From positions 496,001-560,000 of the forward strand of contig BLAL01000013.1 in NCBI GenBank assembly GCA_015698045.1: a stretch of DNA of 64,000 bases, read 5' to 3'. The notes under the pieces are model-generated. The model was not told the DNA's origin and searched no databases. It saw nothing but the letters and a program-made list of their open reading frames with translations. A program made the position numbers and the translations under genes. Source of the DNA: Rhizophagus clarus (Eukaryota; Glomeromycota; Glomeromycetes; Glomerales; Glomeraceae). Positions within the stretch are counted from its first letter, which is position 1. Every line of letters starts with the position of its first letter. Below, piece by piece: positions 1 through 12,633 of the stretch.

Positions 1-508
1 GTTTTACCAACCGGTTGGAAAATTATAACTAAATTTAGTAATTTATGGATAAATTTGGAAATTTTTGCAGACCTTCTGGTTGTAGGATAAAAATTCAATT
101 TTATCACTAAAATATTGAACTTTACTTAAAATTAATTCTAGGCAAATAAATTAAATTTAAAAGCCATTTTATAGGTATAGAAATATTGTTAAATTTAATT
201 ATAAGCAGAAAATAAGTTGCATTATGTGACATGATTTTTCTAAAATTAAGAAAGAACCTACTAATTGTAGAATGACATTTATTTTCTACTAACTAAATTT
301 AACACTATTTCAATATTTTATGAAATGTCTTTTAAATTCAAATTTATAAAAATTTATTTATCTAACATTAATTTTTAAGTGAAGTTTGTTCAATATTTTT
401 TGTGATAAAATTGAATTTTTATCCTACAATCAAAAGATCCACAAAATTTTCCAAATTTATTTATGAACTACTAAATTTAGTTATAATTTTCCAACTGGTT
501 GGTAAAAC
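1..508. mobile_element. Foldback (long inverted repeat) element
   Basis: The first bases, GTTTTACCAACCGGTTGG, reappear reverse-complemented at 491-508 as CCAACTGGTTGGTAAAAC. The match continues inward on both sides, for example TTGTAGGATAAAAATTCAA near 80 against its complement near 410, almost to the centre near 254. The whole segment is therefore one imperfect palindrome without coding sequence, as in foldback or MITE-like elements. The left end coincides with the window edge, so the true terminus and any target duplication cannot be judged. Confidence 0.8.
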
Positions 509-541
509 TATTGCAAAAGGCAGTTTGTTTATACAACCCAT

Positions 542-672
542 CACCTGCTGCAATAACGGCAGGGGACCTGCTGTAAAATAACGGGGCACCTGCGGAAAAC
601 AGCGGGTGGTGTGCTGTAAAATAGCAGACTCCCTGCTAAAAATCACAGGGGGCCTGTTGAAAATCAGCAGAC
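542..672. repeat. GC-rich degenerate minisatellite, about 21-bp units
   Basis: About six imperfect units follow one another, each built around CCTGCTG or CCTGCTA, then AAAATAAC or AAAATCAC, then a G-run. The block is far richer in G and C than its surroundings and abuts the foldback element. No coding sense was found in it. The following 673-933 is AT-rich leader before the kinase gene. Confidence 0.65.
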
Positions 673-933
673 TTTTGACATAGAATGGCTTGCCATAATT
701 TATTGCGTAGACATTTCATGGGCCGTTATACTGGCGTTATTTTGTAAGACCAATACTTGAACAAAAAAAGAAGCGATCATCCAAATTCATGCGAAATGAT
801 GATCGAGGAACTTTCTCATGGAAGTCTAGAATTGTTACATAGAATTCCGAACATATATATGCATCAAAGTATTTAGTATACTTTAATTTTTTCACTACAT
901 CGAAACTTTTCTTTCTCAAGATATAAAACAAAA

Positions 934-3041
934 ATGGAAGTTGCGGATAATGAAGATCTGATACCAAAATTAAAATCTAGTCCCGTACCGATTTTATTTA
1001 TTCCCTTTAATAATAAAGAAAATGAATGTAATTATTGTGGAAATAAATACTCCAGGTCACTTTTATTTGAACAAAAGTATTGTAAGGAATGCTTATTTAT
1101 ATTTATTGAAGATGCAACCGATGATCACGCTACATGCTTGGATGTAAATAAAAATAATACTCGATATATTGGACATGAAGCAGATATTTGTACAGGAAAT
1201 ATTAAAGAATGGTGTAAAAATTGCACTAAGATCTTATATATTAAACAAATAGTTCTTCCGTTATTATTCTCTAAATATAAGAAGGCTATTAGAAATCCTA
1301 TAGAAAAATATGAAAGTGGAAAATCGGGTGATCATTCAAAGACTAGTGATGTCGATTTTCTAATTTCTTCTGGAAGGGTAGAATCATTACTTACTAGAGA
1401 ATCTATTTTAATTCTTTATCTACCATGGTGGGATTCTGGAGACAAATGTATAGTTTGTGAGAAAATCTTAAATTTTATACCTAATTGTCAAAAATCGTGT
1501 TCACATTGTTATACAACTTATATTGGATGTAGATATTGCTTAACGACAAATATTATTTTCGGAATTACTGATAGGTCACAATGTAAAAATTGTAAAAAAA
1601 TATACACTATTAATGTTATTAATATCCCAAATCTTGGTAGCGGAAATTATTATATAGACGAGTTTCTTTACTATACGAGATTTAATACTAATAATTATCA
1701 TGCAATTACTAATTATATAAATTATTATAAAAATAAACGTCAAGCACGGCTTTATAATTTTATTAAAAAAGAGCTTGTAAATAACACTCAACCAATAATG
1801 GAATGGATCCCATATTCTCAAATTAGAAATTTTAAAAAAATAGCAAGAGGAGGGTTTGGTGTTGTTTATAAAGCAACTTTGTTTGAAAATAATAAAGACG
1901 TTGCTGTAAAAAGATTTTTTTCGCAAGATATTAAAAAAATTCTAAATGAGGTAACTATTATGCACCAGTATTATTTATTATATTTGATTTTTTACTATTT
2001 AATGTTAACAAAATGATATGTTATATAATTTAGTTAAAATCACTTTTTCAATGTTACGACAAATATTTTATTATCAAATATTATGGTATTACACAAGATC
2101 CCAAATCAAAAGATTATATGTTAGTTATGGAATATGCAAATGGTAAAAATTTGTATAAGTATCTGCGAGAAAATTTTACAAATATCACATGGTATAAAAA
2201 AATTAATATTTTATGGAAAATTTCAGAGGGGTATTAATATTTAGGTTTACTTTTATTTGGTATTAATGATATATAATATATTCATTGTATTCCATTATTA
2301 ATATTATTATTTCTTCATTTAGACTTCGTGTTATTCATGAAAAAAATTTTATACATCGAGATTTTCACAGTGGAAATATATTTTTATCAGAATCTGATTC
2401 ATATCAACATTGGCAAATTGGAGACTTAGGATTGACACGCCATGCAAACGATACTTTTTTAAATGGTGAATTATATGGAATAATATCTTATACTGCACCA
2501 GAAATACTTAAATGTGAGAAATATTCAAAAGAATCTGATATATATAGTATTGGTATGATCATGTGGGAACTTACAACAGGTTGTAAACCTTTTGATAATT
2601 TAAAAAATGATATAACTGAAAGTGAGCTCATGTTATCTATTATTGATGGTGAAAGACCTGAAATTACGAAAGATACTCCTGAATGTTTTTCTAATTTAAT
2701 GAAAAGGTGTTGGGATTCTAATCCTACAAAGAGGCCTTCCGCAAAAGAAATTTACGGAATTTATTACTTCTGGCTATTTAGAGGAAAACACGTTGAGCAA
2801 TTTAATGAAGCCGAAGAAATGCGATTAAAGTTATTAAAATTAAAAGAACTTGGTCCTGAATTTATTAAAATACCTTATTCTAGTCCTAAATATACTAAAT
2901 TTTCTATAACTTTATTAAATACAAGATCGAGTATGTATATTTGTTTTTTAAAATATATTTCATTATTTATTATTAATATAATTTAATATTCATTCTTTAG
3001 AAATTAAAAATTCAAATAATAATGGTATCTTAGTTAATTAA
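934..3041 (+). CDS. Cys-rich protein kinase 1 (four exons)
   Basis: Proposed exons are 934-1950, 2034-2230, 2323-2930 and 3001-3041, all GT-AG and phase-consistent, giving 620 aa. Residues 1-290 hold several Cys pairs (C-x2-C, including CNYCG, CSHC and CKNC), probably zinc-binding. The kinase domain follows, with a Gly-rich loop GGFGVVYKA from residue 306, the ATP lysine in VAVK at 326, catalytic HRDFHSGN (Asp418), DLG in place of DFG (Asp439) and an APE in TAPEIL. These residues predict an active Ser/Thr or tyrosine-kinase-like enzyme of the large Glomeromycotina family; its substrate is unknown. A close paralogue follows directly on the same strand. The short last exon is the least certain part. 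Confidence 0.85.
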
Positions 3042-3211
3042 TTCCCTTTTTTGAAAAAAAAGAACATAAACTGAATACGCTTATATGATTTTTTCTAGGT
3101 CGTCTTTCAAAAGATATTGATTTCGATATTCAAAGGTAATTAAAATGATTATTGTGACATTAAAATTAACACGGTATTCAATTACTGATTTATAACATCT
3201 TAGTTGTTTAG

Positions 3212-5398
3212 TGAATAAAAATACCACAGATACTACTAGTAGTAAATCTTTAGCTCCACATACATATAATGGAGATCCAACACCAAAATTAAAATCTAGT
3301 CCCATACCAATTTTATTTATTCCTTTCAATAATAAAGAGAATAATTGTAGTTATTGTGGAAATGAATATTTTGAAACAATTTTATTTGCACAAAAGTATT
3401 GCAAAAATTGTTTAATCGATTACATTAAAGAGATGGGTAATATTAATTTATACTTGGATTTACGTATAAATGGAAATAATACTCAATGTATTTCTGAAAT
3501 TTTGCATTTTAAACAAATAGTTTATTCCCCTTTATCTCCTAAATATATTGAAGAGAAAGTTGAAGAAAATTGCAAATTATGTGGAAATTTAATTTATCAG
3601 TCAATGAATGATATTAATTGTATATTTTGTTCAGATTGTTATTTAATTTTTTGTGAGTGGATAGATTCAACTTTGACGAAGAAACCTATTCCAATTCTTT
3701 GTTTACCATGGTGGGATGTTTCTTATGATTGTATGACTTGTGGCAAACACTTAGATATTATGTCAGATCATCAAAAATGGTGTTCAAATTGCTTAATAAT
3801 ATATAATGGATGTAGATATTGTTTGACAACGAATATTATTTTTGGAATCACAGATAAATCACGGTGTAAGAAATGTAATAAAATAGTATTCATCACTACT
3901 GATATTGCTAATACCACTAGTGGGAATTACGATATAGATGTTCTTCTAGGACTTGATACCAATAATTATCATATGATTGCTAGTTATAATAAATATATAA
4001 ATAATAATGAAAAAAGACTTAATTCATTGCAAATATATGAATTCATTAGTGATAAATTTGGTAATGAATATAATTCAATTATAAAATGGTTTCCTTATTC
4101 TCAAACATTTAAAACTGTAGAAGAAATAGCAAAAGGTGGTTTTAGTATTATTTATAAAGCAAATGTTGCTGAATATGGAATCGTCATTTTAAAGAAATTT
4201 GAAATGTCACAAAATGTGACTAAACCCTTTTTAGATGAGGTAATTATGCGCATAATATTTTTAGGTTATAGTTATAATTTAAGATTAATATGTATTTCTG
4301 TAATTATAGCTAAAGTCAAATATTCAATGTTATAGTAGATTCGATTTTATCGCCAAATTATATGGCATTACGCAAGACCCTCTATTGGGAGATTACATGC
4401 TTGTGATGGAATATGCAGATGGCGGGAATTTACATGACTATTTACGAAAGAATTTTGCTAATATAACATGGAAGGAGAAATTAATAATTTTGCAAAACAT
4501 TTCAGAAGGGTATATAAATTTTGCACTTTATTTTTACCGTAATTTACTTTTTAGAATTTATTAATTTTTTTAAAATTTAATTTTAAATATTCAGACTTCA
4601 TTCTATTCATAAAGAAAATATTATACATCGAGATATTCATAGTGGAAATATACTTTTAAAGAAGAATGATTCCGGGAATTTGTGGAAAATTGGTGACTTA
4701 GGATTATCACAACCTGAAAACAACATCTTAAATAAAGATAAAATATATGGAGTAATACCTTACATTGCACCAGAAATATTTAAAGGTTCTAGTTTTTCAA
4801 AAGCTTCTGATATATATAGTTTGGGTATGATCATGTGGGAACTTACAACAGGCTGTAAACCTTTTGAAAATGTTAATCATTATTTTCATATTATTCTTAA
4901 AGTTCTTAATGGAGAACGACCTAAAATTACAGAAGATACTACTGAATTTTTTGCTAATTTAATGAAAAGATGCTGGAATCTTGATCCTTTTAAGAGGCCT
5001 ATTATATTTGAAATTCTTGAATTTATTAGCCGGTGTAATTATAGCCATATAACTAAATTTGTAGAGTTAAAGCAAGCCGAAGAGAAACGAATAGAATTAA
5101 TACGACTGAAGAAAATTGCTCTTGAATTTAGTGAAAAGACAAATCCAAGGTCTATTTACATTAGTCGAGCGTTAAATATTAGTCCGCTTAGTGCTTTTAT
5201 TTCTAAATGTTCTTCAATAAATTCATCGGAAATTGATTTTGGTAATATATATTATCAAGTTTATTTATCATCAGAACAATGATAGTCTTTTTATTATACA
5301 CTTATTTTCCAATAACAATTTTATTCGTTCATTAGATTATATAGATTATATAAGTGAAGAACTGAATCTTGATATTTATACTGAACCTCAAAATCATG
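3212..5398 (+). CDS. Cys-rich protein kinase 2, tandem paralogue of kinase 1 (ends uncertain)
   Basis: Exons 3212-4239, 4310-4509 and 4595-5241 join in phase and align with kinase 1 throughout. A fourth exon at about 5335-5398 (reading YISEEL) restores a tail typical of the family. Visible motifs are a KGGFSIIYKA loop, lysine in VILKKF, HRDIHSGN, DLG and IAPE. The N-terminal Cys pairs match those of kinase 1. No in-frame ATG precedes the homologous region; the frame opens after a possible acceptor TTTAG at 3211, so the first exon must lie upstream (perhaps 3085-3135) or the gene has lost its start. Further C-terminal exons may lie at 5593-5820, where a frame reads RKHNIEVLNIETQNN, but no convincing acceptor was found. 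Confidence 0.75.
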
Positions 5399-6664
5399 GT
5401 AACCTATCTATTATATACATATAATTATTTACTGTGTATTTTCTAACAAATTTAATTGTTAGTAGATTATAATTCCGTAGAATCGAAGCCCAATGAAAAT
5501 AATTTTCAAATGTAATGATATTAACTTAACTATATATTAATTATAACAGTAGAAAAAACATAAAAATATATTTATTAATCATCAATGTACGTTTGTTCAT
5601 TCATTTTTTTGGACCATCTTTGACGATTAATGAATTTAATACTCAATGCACATCGATTCCAACTTCGAGAAAGCACAATATTGAAGTATTAAATATTGAA
5701 ACCCAAAATAATGGTAAATCTACATATAATTATGTGTTATTATGTCAATTTTTAAATACTAACTCATTTTATTTAAATAAAATAGGAAAACGTACTAAAG
5801 TTGATGATATTAAATCTTGATTCCATATCAAATGTTTACTATAATTTCAATATATCTTGAAATATATTTATATTTATTTTTATAAAAGCTCCAATATATG
5901 TTTATATTTTGATTGGTTAAATGATACACTTAAATCAATATCGAGAAATAAGCGACAGGAAAAATAGTTTAAAATTACAATGAATATATTCGAAAATGAC
6001 AATGGATTTGTTACTGTGCGATCACAAATTGAATAGCTAGTTAGTTACAGTGATTCAGTTTTAGCCAGTTACAATTTTTTTATGGTTTAGATTTATACGG
6101 ACCTTAGAATGTTGAGCTATTAAGATGTATCATTAAAAGTAAGTAAGGAATTGACTCTAACGATCATTTGCAAGTAAATTTGATTAGTGTGATCAAATCA
6201 GCTATAATTAATTAATTTATTTTTATAATCATATGAATAATAAATTGCACTTTTACATTATTTATTTATTACGTTTTACATAGTTTTATATTTGTTAAAT
6301 TTAAATCTCATCCAATCAAACATAATTACTCAATTATATGTTGACTTATATAGTATTTAAACTTGATTGATTAGAGTATAATTGGTTCGAGTCAATTCCC
6401 TAGGAATGATTTTCGAATCAGTAGTCGTTTATAATATGAACTTCCACAGACGCTTGAAGGTAAAAAGCAAGCTTAATACTAATTCACATCCTAGGAACAA
6501 GTAGTGTTTATATGAATTTAAGCTTTATTAAATTTGTAATAATTCATTTAAGCAGGAATAAATTATACTATTGTTTTTATAGAAGAATTAATTAAAATTT
6601 ACCGAATTTAAAAAATTCATGCATATTGTATTTGTTAAAAATTTATCTATATAAACACTTTACT
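5399..6664. other. Spacer after the kinase pair
   Basis: AT-rich DNA. The only coding-like part is the possible kinase 2 tail at 5593-5820. From 5821 to 6664 I see no gene, element or clear repeat. Confidence 0.5.
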
Positions 6665-7245
6665 TCAGGATGTTATTGGCCTCTTTCTGTTCACTTCTTT
6701 CACTTCAGGATGTTGTTGGGCATTTTTTTCGTCTATTATCGAGATCTATTAATTAAATAAAAATAATAAGAAAAAATAATTTTACAAACTTACCTTTCTT
6801 GGATGGTTTTGGCAACAAGCTTTGGTGGATATTAGGTAAGACACCACCCTCTGCAATCGTAACATCTCTAAATAATTTATTCAATTCTTCATCGTTACGA
6901 ATAGCCAATTGAAGATGACGAGGAATAATTCGTTTTTTTTTGTTATCTGCAGCAGCATTACCAGCAAGTTCAACTATTTCAGCTACTAGATATTCAATAA
7001 CTGCTGCAAAATAAACAGGTGCACCAGAACCTATATGTGGCGCGTAATTTCCTCTTCGAAGTAAACGATGAATACGTCCAACTGGAAATATGAGACCAGC
7101 CTGAAATATTATGATAATCGTTATTACAAAAAAAAATTTTTTTTTAAATGAAAGTACAATTAAAAATGTTTTATTTTGGTTAACATACTTTTTCCGATCT
7201 TGTAAGTTTCCTTTTATTTGTTAAGGCAATACCTAATCCACTCAT
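6665..7245 (-). CDS. Histone H2A, divergent copy (three exons)
   Basis: Minus-strand exons 7245-7189, 7100-6794 and 6732-6665 give 143 aa. The histone fold is unmistakable: [12 protein letters not shown], then [43 protein letters not shown] and EGGVLPNI. The nucleosome acidic-patch residues are kept (Glu in the EYL and ELAG helices; DEE before LNKL). This is canonical H2A rather than H2A.Z by the RNDEELN and VLPNI positions. Odd points: only 19 residues precede AGL, with few lysines; the C-terminus is extended and lacks an SQ(E/D) phosphorylation motif; codons are AT-rich rather than highly biased. No H2B neighbour is visible. The third exon (acceptor GATAATAG) is inferred; an acceptor a few bases upstream, ending AATTAATAG, is an alternative. 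Acts in chromatin. Confidence 0.88.
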
Positions 7246-8017
7246 TTTTGTTTTTTTTATATTATATGTATATATGTATTTAACTTTTTTTATTGTATTT
7301 AACTTTTTTTTTATTGTATGTCACAGTACGTACTTAATTAAATGAAAGAGGCGATATATATATCTTTTTATCATATATAATAACTATACTATCCATGTTA
7401 TAATATATGTCATATTTTATACAACGTGTGTAATAATAAGTGAACTCGTATAGTTTAACAATCATCCGCGATTGTGTGGCCCAGTTCGGAAGATTATGAT
7501 TTTTTTAACATATCTTGATCCAAAATTTCAAATTGACACACTATGCAGTAAAATATTAATTTTCAAAAAATGACATATAACTCCCTTATTTTGACAAATT
7601 TTTATTCATTATCAAATTAAAACGGTAAATATTACATTTATTAGTATTTATTAATGTGTGTAATAGTTTTTTTTTTTAAAAGATCAAATTTATTACTCAA
7701 CTTTAAAACAAAAACAATAAATTGATTAAAAGTGTAAAACACATTCACTTATTATTCTTTAAATATTATGTAATACAAAAACTGAGTTAGGAAAATTACT
7801 TTAAAACACAGAATTATTAAATGTGAGTCATTACAAATTAACATTTGCTGTATGATGTTTTTACACAGATTACTATACCTAATTTTTTGTGACTCAACTA
7901 TAAGATAATTAGGTGATGAAATGGAGCCGAATACAAAGAGTGAGTACTATTTAAAAAAAAACAAATTTAAGTGCATGGCAAATAATTATTATAAATTAAC
8001 TTATTTAAAAAAGGAAT
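7246..8017. other. Spacer upstream of H2A
   Basis: AT-rich with several T and A runs. It should contain the H2A promoter on the minus strand, but I found no TATA match I would defend. No H2B gene is present on the plus strand, where a divergent partner would be expected. Confidence 0.4.
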
Positions 8018-8370
8018 ATGTTACGATTACTCATTTATAGTCAATGTAAAAGATTTAAGCAAGCGTATAGAGAATATAAGGAACAAATAAATGGAACCTA
8101 TTGGTGCCAATCTTGCATATTATTGATTAGAGGTTTAAGGTAAATAATGTTAAATGTATAATATAATGTTGTTTTTCAATTGAATTTCAGTAGAATATCA
8201 ACAAATTGCTTGAATCAGAAAGCAGTATATTCTCATATTTGAGATCAATTTAATACTGATACCAGAATTATCTGATGCTAAAACTTTCCAAACTGAAGTA
8301 TCTAAAAAAATGCATAAGTTTGAATCCAAATTAACAGTTTCGAGTAAAAAAAATATTCATTATTTTTTGA
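8018..8370 (+). pseudogene. Possible remnant of a kinase-family Cys-rich N-terminus
   Basis: An ATG at 8018 opens 41 codons containing QCKRFKQAYREYKEQ and YWCQSC, resembling the CxxC-type N-terminal module of the local kinases, then ends at a potential donor (AAGGTAAAT). Further on, near 8250-8340, another short frame reads LIPELSDAKTFQTEVSKK. No kinase core follows. Likely a decayed fragment, or chance. Confidence 0.25.
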
Positions 8371-10395
8371 TAATACAAAAAAAAAAAATTGTTATTTTAT
8401 ATTCTGGAACCAACCAATCCGATTTATCACGATCATCTGTGTATATATTTTAGTTTAATGTAAATTTCAATATAATCTTTTAGCTTTCCTTATGAATAAT
8501 TCTCTTCATATTGCATTTTAATCGGTCTCGCCATTTAAATTTATCAATTCTAGTTGCTTGAAAAGCGATTCAGTTCGAATTCAGATCGATTTTCAATTAG
8601 AAATTTACGTCTTTAAATTAATTTAAGGGAATCTGCTCAATAATATCGCAAGAGTCCAAAACATCAAGTTATCATTTCGATACATTATTTAATAGTAATG
8701 TTTAAACCATCATTCAGTTATGAAATTAAGTGAAGTAATATACTGTAAGTAAATTGCCAGTATATTTTTATTCTTAAATATTAAATACATACACTAGAAC
8801 GTTAGAAATAAACTTTAACAATATAACTTATAAACGGGGAACTAATTAGGATCTTCTACAGTTATCACATAATTTTAAAACATCTTTTTTTCTAGTAATT
8901 AAGTAACTCTTATGCAAAAAGGATACCATTTATGGATTTTATCCATTTTAATTGGCCTGAAACAAATTTGATATAATATGACAGGAAAGTATTGATAGAT
9001 ATAAAATAGTTAATATTAAATAATTTCTTTTTAACCATCATCTTCGTATTTGGAAATAAAGAACTATTTTTCCGATATACAAAATACTTTTAATAAAAAT
9101 TTCAACAACTTATTAATAAATATATAATTAGTTTTATTAACATTTATAATTAAGTCTTTTTCATTCAATGGAAGATAGATATAATTACTATGAACAATTG
9201 AGGATTATCTTATGTATTTACATTATGTTAGGGTTCATCATTTGAAGTTATAAACTTGTCTTAACATGGATTTTTAGTGATACCGTACTAAACTTAATAC
9301 AAGTGATGGTATTTATTTGAAGCAAAATATACTTGCTTACAATTATTCATTTATCTGGTTTTTTTAGTTAGAAAAAAAGTTTATTAAATCAACATTAAAC
9401 CGTAAGATAATATATCCAATATAATGTAATTTAAAAACTCGCCATAAAAAAGGTTTAATTTGAGTAAACTGATTTTTTGATTAGCTATTATTTAATTGAC
9501 CAAAATGTTGAACCGTGAATAAGTGACGCCGTCAGATCAAACTTTTATTTTCTATTCTCATTTAAACTCGTATGAACAAAGATTATCTGTTACGCGCACA
9601 AAATTTATTTTATATCATTACGTTCTTTACATTAAAATTTTTAAAGGCAGCTGTAAGAAAGCATCAAATGGCAATTTTATAAATCAATTATTCATGCGTA
9701 TCGAATGTATAATATCCTTTTCTACTCTAATAAGCAAACTGTGTAGCTTATGTTTTAGGATCAATTTCTTATTTAACTATGAAATGAAGTCCTTCGGTTG
9801 AGGTTACATGAATTGTTTAATGATCTGATATACTTGTTTGGAGTGTAATAGTGATATAATCTATTTTAATCAAAATGTTTCGCATAACAAAAATTTGTAC
9901 TCTGATATCATCGTGTCCGTCACATGATTACAAAAGGAAATTTAAACTTTAAATCGCGAGTATCATTTAAATAAAAGATTTGATGATGCAGTAGAGGATG
10001 AAATTTCGGAAAAAATTTTTTTTTTCAAGGCATATACGTCAACAAAAGATGAATATACTGTATGGTGGCGATCACCTCCACCAAAATTAGGGAGTTAAAA
10101 ATGTGAAATTCTGCCTGAAATATACTGGTATGGTCTGCGAATCAAAAAGTAAATATTTTCTTTGTATTCATATCGTAATCTGGGTAGTTGCATTGTATTG
10201 TGTTTCATTCGAGTTATACAAAAATTGTACCAGTAAAAAGTTCCACCTACCTAATAAACTATACATGATTACCAAATACAGTTAACAATTAAAGATACCG
10301 ACTTAACCTCTTTTCTTATTTCAAAATTAATAATAATTATTCTTTTCTTGAAAATACTTAAAGCTTTCATAAATATATTTTATCATATCATACGG
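8371..10395. other. Long non-coding stretch
   Basis: AT-rich sequence with open frames of 60-92 codons (9523-9801 and 10103-10285) that show no recognisable motif, no homologous copy in the window and no convincing splice context. I see nothing here that I would call a gene. Confidence 0.4.
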
Positions 10396-12034
10396 TAAGA
10401 ACCAAACAGTTTAATGATGCAATTAATGGAGCATTTGCATTAATAGATTATAATATTCATAATAATGTACGTAAACTACATAAATTTAGAACAAGAGTAA
10501 TTCTTCACTTACAGAAAATGAAAAATCTGAAGCAATGATAATATTAACAAAAACTTATGATTATCATAAATTCTTTATAATGAAGGAACAAAAAAGAATT
10601 TGTGAAAACTGTAACCAAGAATATTTAGTCGTAACATATTGACATATTGTGAAATTTGTATTCAAAATTATTTAAAATTAAAATTTTCAAATCGGACATC
10701 TGAAAATAATAATATTGATAATTTATTAATACAAGAATGTCAAATGAAAACAGTTACACTATATCTAATACCAGAATGGATTCCATATAATAATTTAAAA
10801 AATATTAATTATTTAACAAAAGGTAGATGCTCTGAAATTTATACAGCAATTTGGATTAAAGGACATTTTAATGAATGGAATTCTAATAAACAACAATTAG
10901 AAGATACAATGGTGAACGTATGATAGAGCTTAAAAAATTAGAAAAAGTTGGAAGTGCAAATCAAAGTTGGATTGAATCGAAAATATTTAAAAAAATATAA
11001 TTAAGTAAACAATAATATTTTAGATGTTTTCAATATAAACATTTTTTTTATAGGCTAAATCACATTTAATTATAAGCAATAAATGGAGTAATATAGTCAA
11101 ATGTTTTGGATTAACAAAAGATCCATCAAATGGAAATTATATACTTGTAATGAATAAATTGAATATGGATTTGAGAAAATATTTACAACAAAATCATAAT
11201 CAACTTACATGGAAAAAAAGAATTCAAATTACTGATAATATAATTGAGGCGCTGTTAAGTTCTGGCTGAAGAGAATAATAGTTTTGATATGGAAAATCAT
11301 GATACTAGCAGTAGAAGCAAACTTCATCAATTTGAAATACTTTTGAACCGAAAAATGCAACAGAAGGTGTCATATCAATATATTGAACATTTAATATGAA
11401 TATACTAATGATGATTTACTTTTTAATTTAAATAATAATAAAAAGACAAGTAATTATAAATTAACAAAATTTTTATTTTTATTTTAAACTTATTAAATGA
11501 TTGATTATGATATATTTAATTCTTTTGTGACATTTTATAATAAATCACATGGTTTTCATATTCCTAAATAGTATTAAGTCTATTAAAATTAATTTTAAAA
11601 ATTATATATGATAAAATTTTTGACTTATTTTTTGCCTTTTTTTTTAGTTAATGATTTTAACAAATTAAGCAATTAGAAAAATAACACATTTAAAGGTAAT
11701 TAAATAAAAGAATAACTTATGAATAGTTAACAGCAAAAAATCGTTCAAAATATTTAAAAGAAGCTTGAAAAGACAATTATAATGTAATAATTTTGTTTAA
11801 CGTTAACATGATTTAATTTTTTTTTTTTTTAGATATTCAAAATGATTATAAGATAGAAACAATGCAGCAGCAAACAAAGAAACATATTAAAGATAATGGT
11901 AACTGAAATCAAACAGCTATTTAAGCTTTACAATTATTGTTATATATTTGTTTTAATTTTTTAATTTTATAACGTACTGCATAATTGATAGATGATGGAA
12001 CTTCCTGATAGCAAGGATTTATTTACTTCATAAT
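10396..12034 (+). pseudogene. Decayed protein kinase, paralogue of the minus-strand kinases
   Basis: Translated pieces in different frames follow the order of the intact kinases at 15328-17523 and 21798-24001. They are an N-terminal NDAINGAFALID, then SLTENEK, KRICENCNQE, YCEIC, IQECQMK, PEWIPYNNL, a damaged loop (LTKGRCSEIY), and after an intron CFGLTKDPSNGNY and LRKYLQQNHNQLTWK. Frameshifts lie near 10500 and 10640. The block from the HRD motif through the C-lobe is deleted: sequence jumps near 11260 to the C-terminal region (SRSKLHQFE). Two tail exons remain: 11833-11898, exactly 66 nt like the homologous exon 7 of the intact genes, and a shrunken last exon starting at 11992 (ELPDSKD). A non-functional relic. 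The tandem duplication begins inside its intron at about 11655. Confidence 0.85.
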
Positions 12035-12633
12035 GAAATTTTAAATAATCAAACTTAATATTACTGAATTATTTTATGTCTCTTTTTCTAGTCATTCATG
12101 TATAACAGATGAATTTAAATATTATCATTTTTTATTAAATTTATGTTACATCTTCCAAAATTTTTAGTTAATTAATTGCTGTATAACATTACCTATATTA
12201 TACATCAATAATTTTTTAGTTTATTGATCCAACAGCGCTTTTAGTTGAAAACTAAATTGGTATTTTTTTTCTTTTCTTAAAGCTAGAAAGCTTGAAAATA
12301 GTATACACAAATAATATTATTTATTTACAATTTAAATAACGATAAGAAAATAAAAATCATAGATTCAACTATTATAAAATTAAGAATGTCAAGTAATTAC
12401 TTTCTTTGGGGAAGCATTACACAGCAGGTTTATTATTTTTGGTATGATTCTGAAATAATGATTTGGTAGTATTTTTTACATATAGATTCAAGAACACTAA
12501 AAAATAATGTACTTGGATTTACAAAACATACAGCAAATCAACTTTATTATATAAAAATTTTATCAATAGATGGAAAGGCTTAATGATTAACGAAAAAGTT
12601 TTCCTTCATTTTCAAGTATGTATAACCTTCCGA

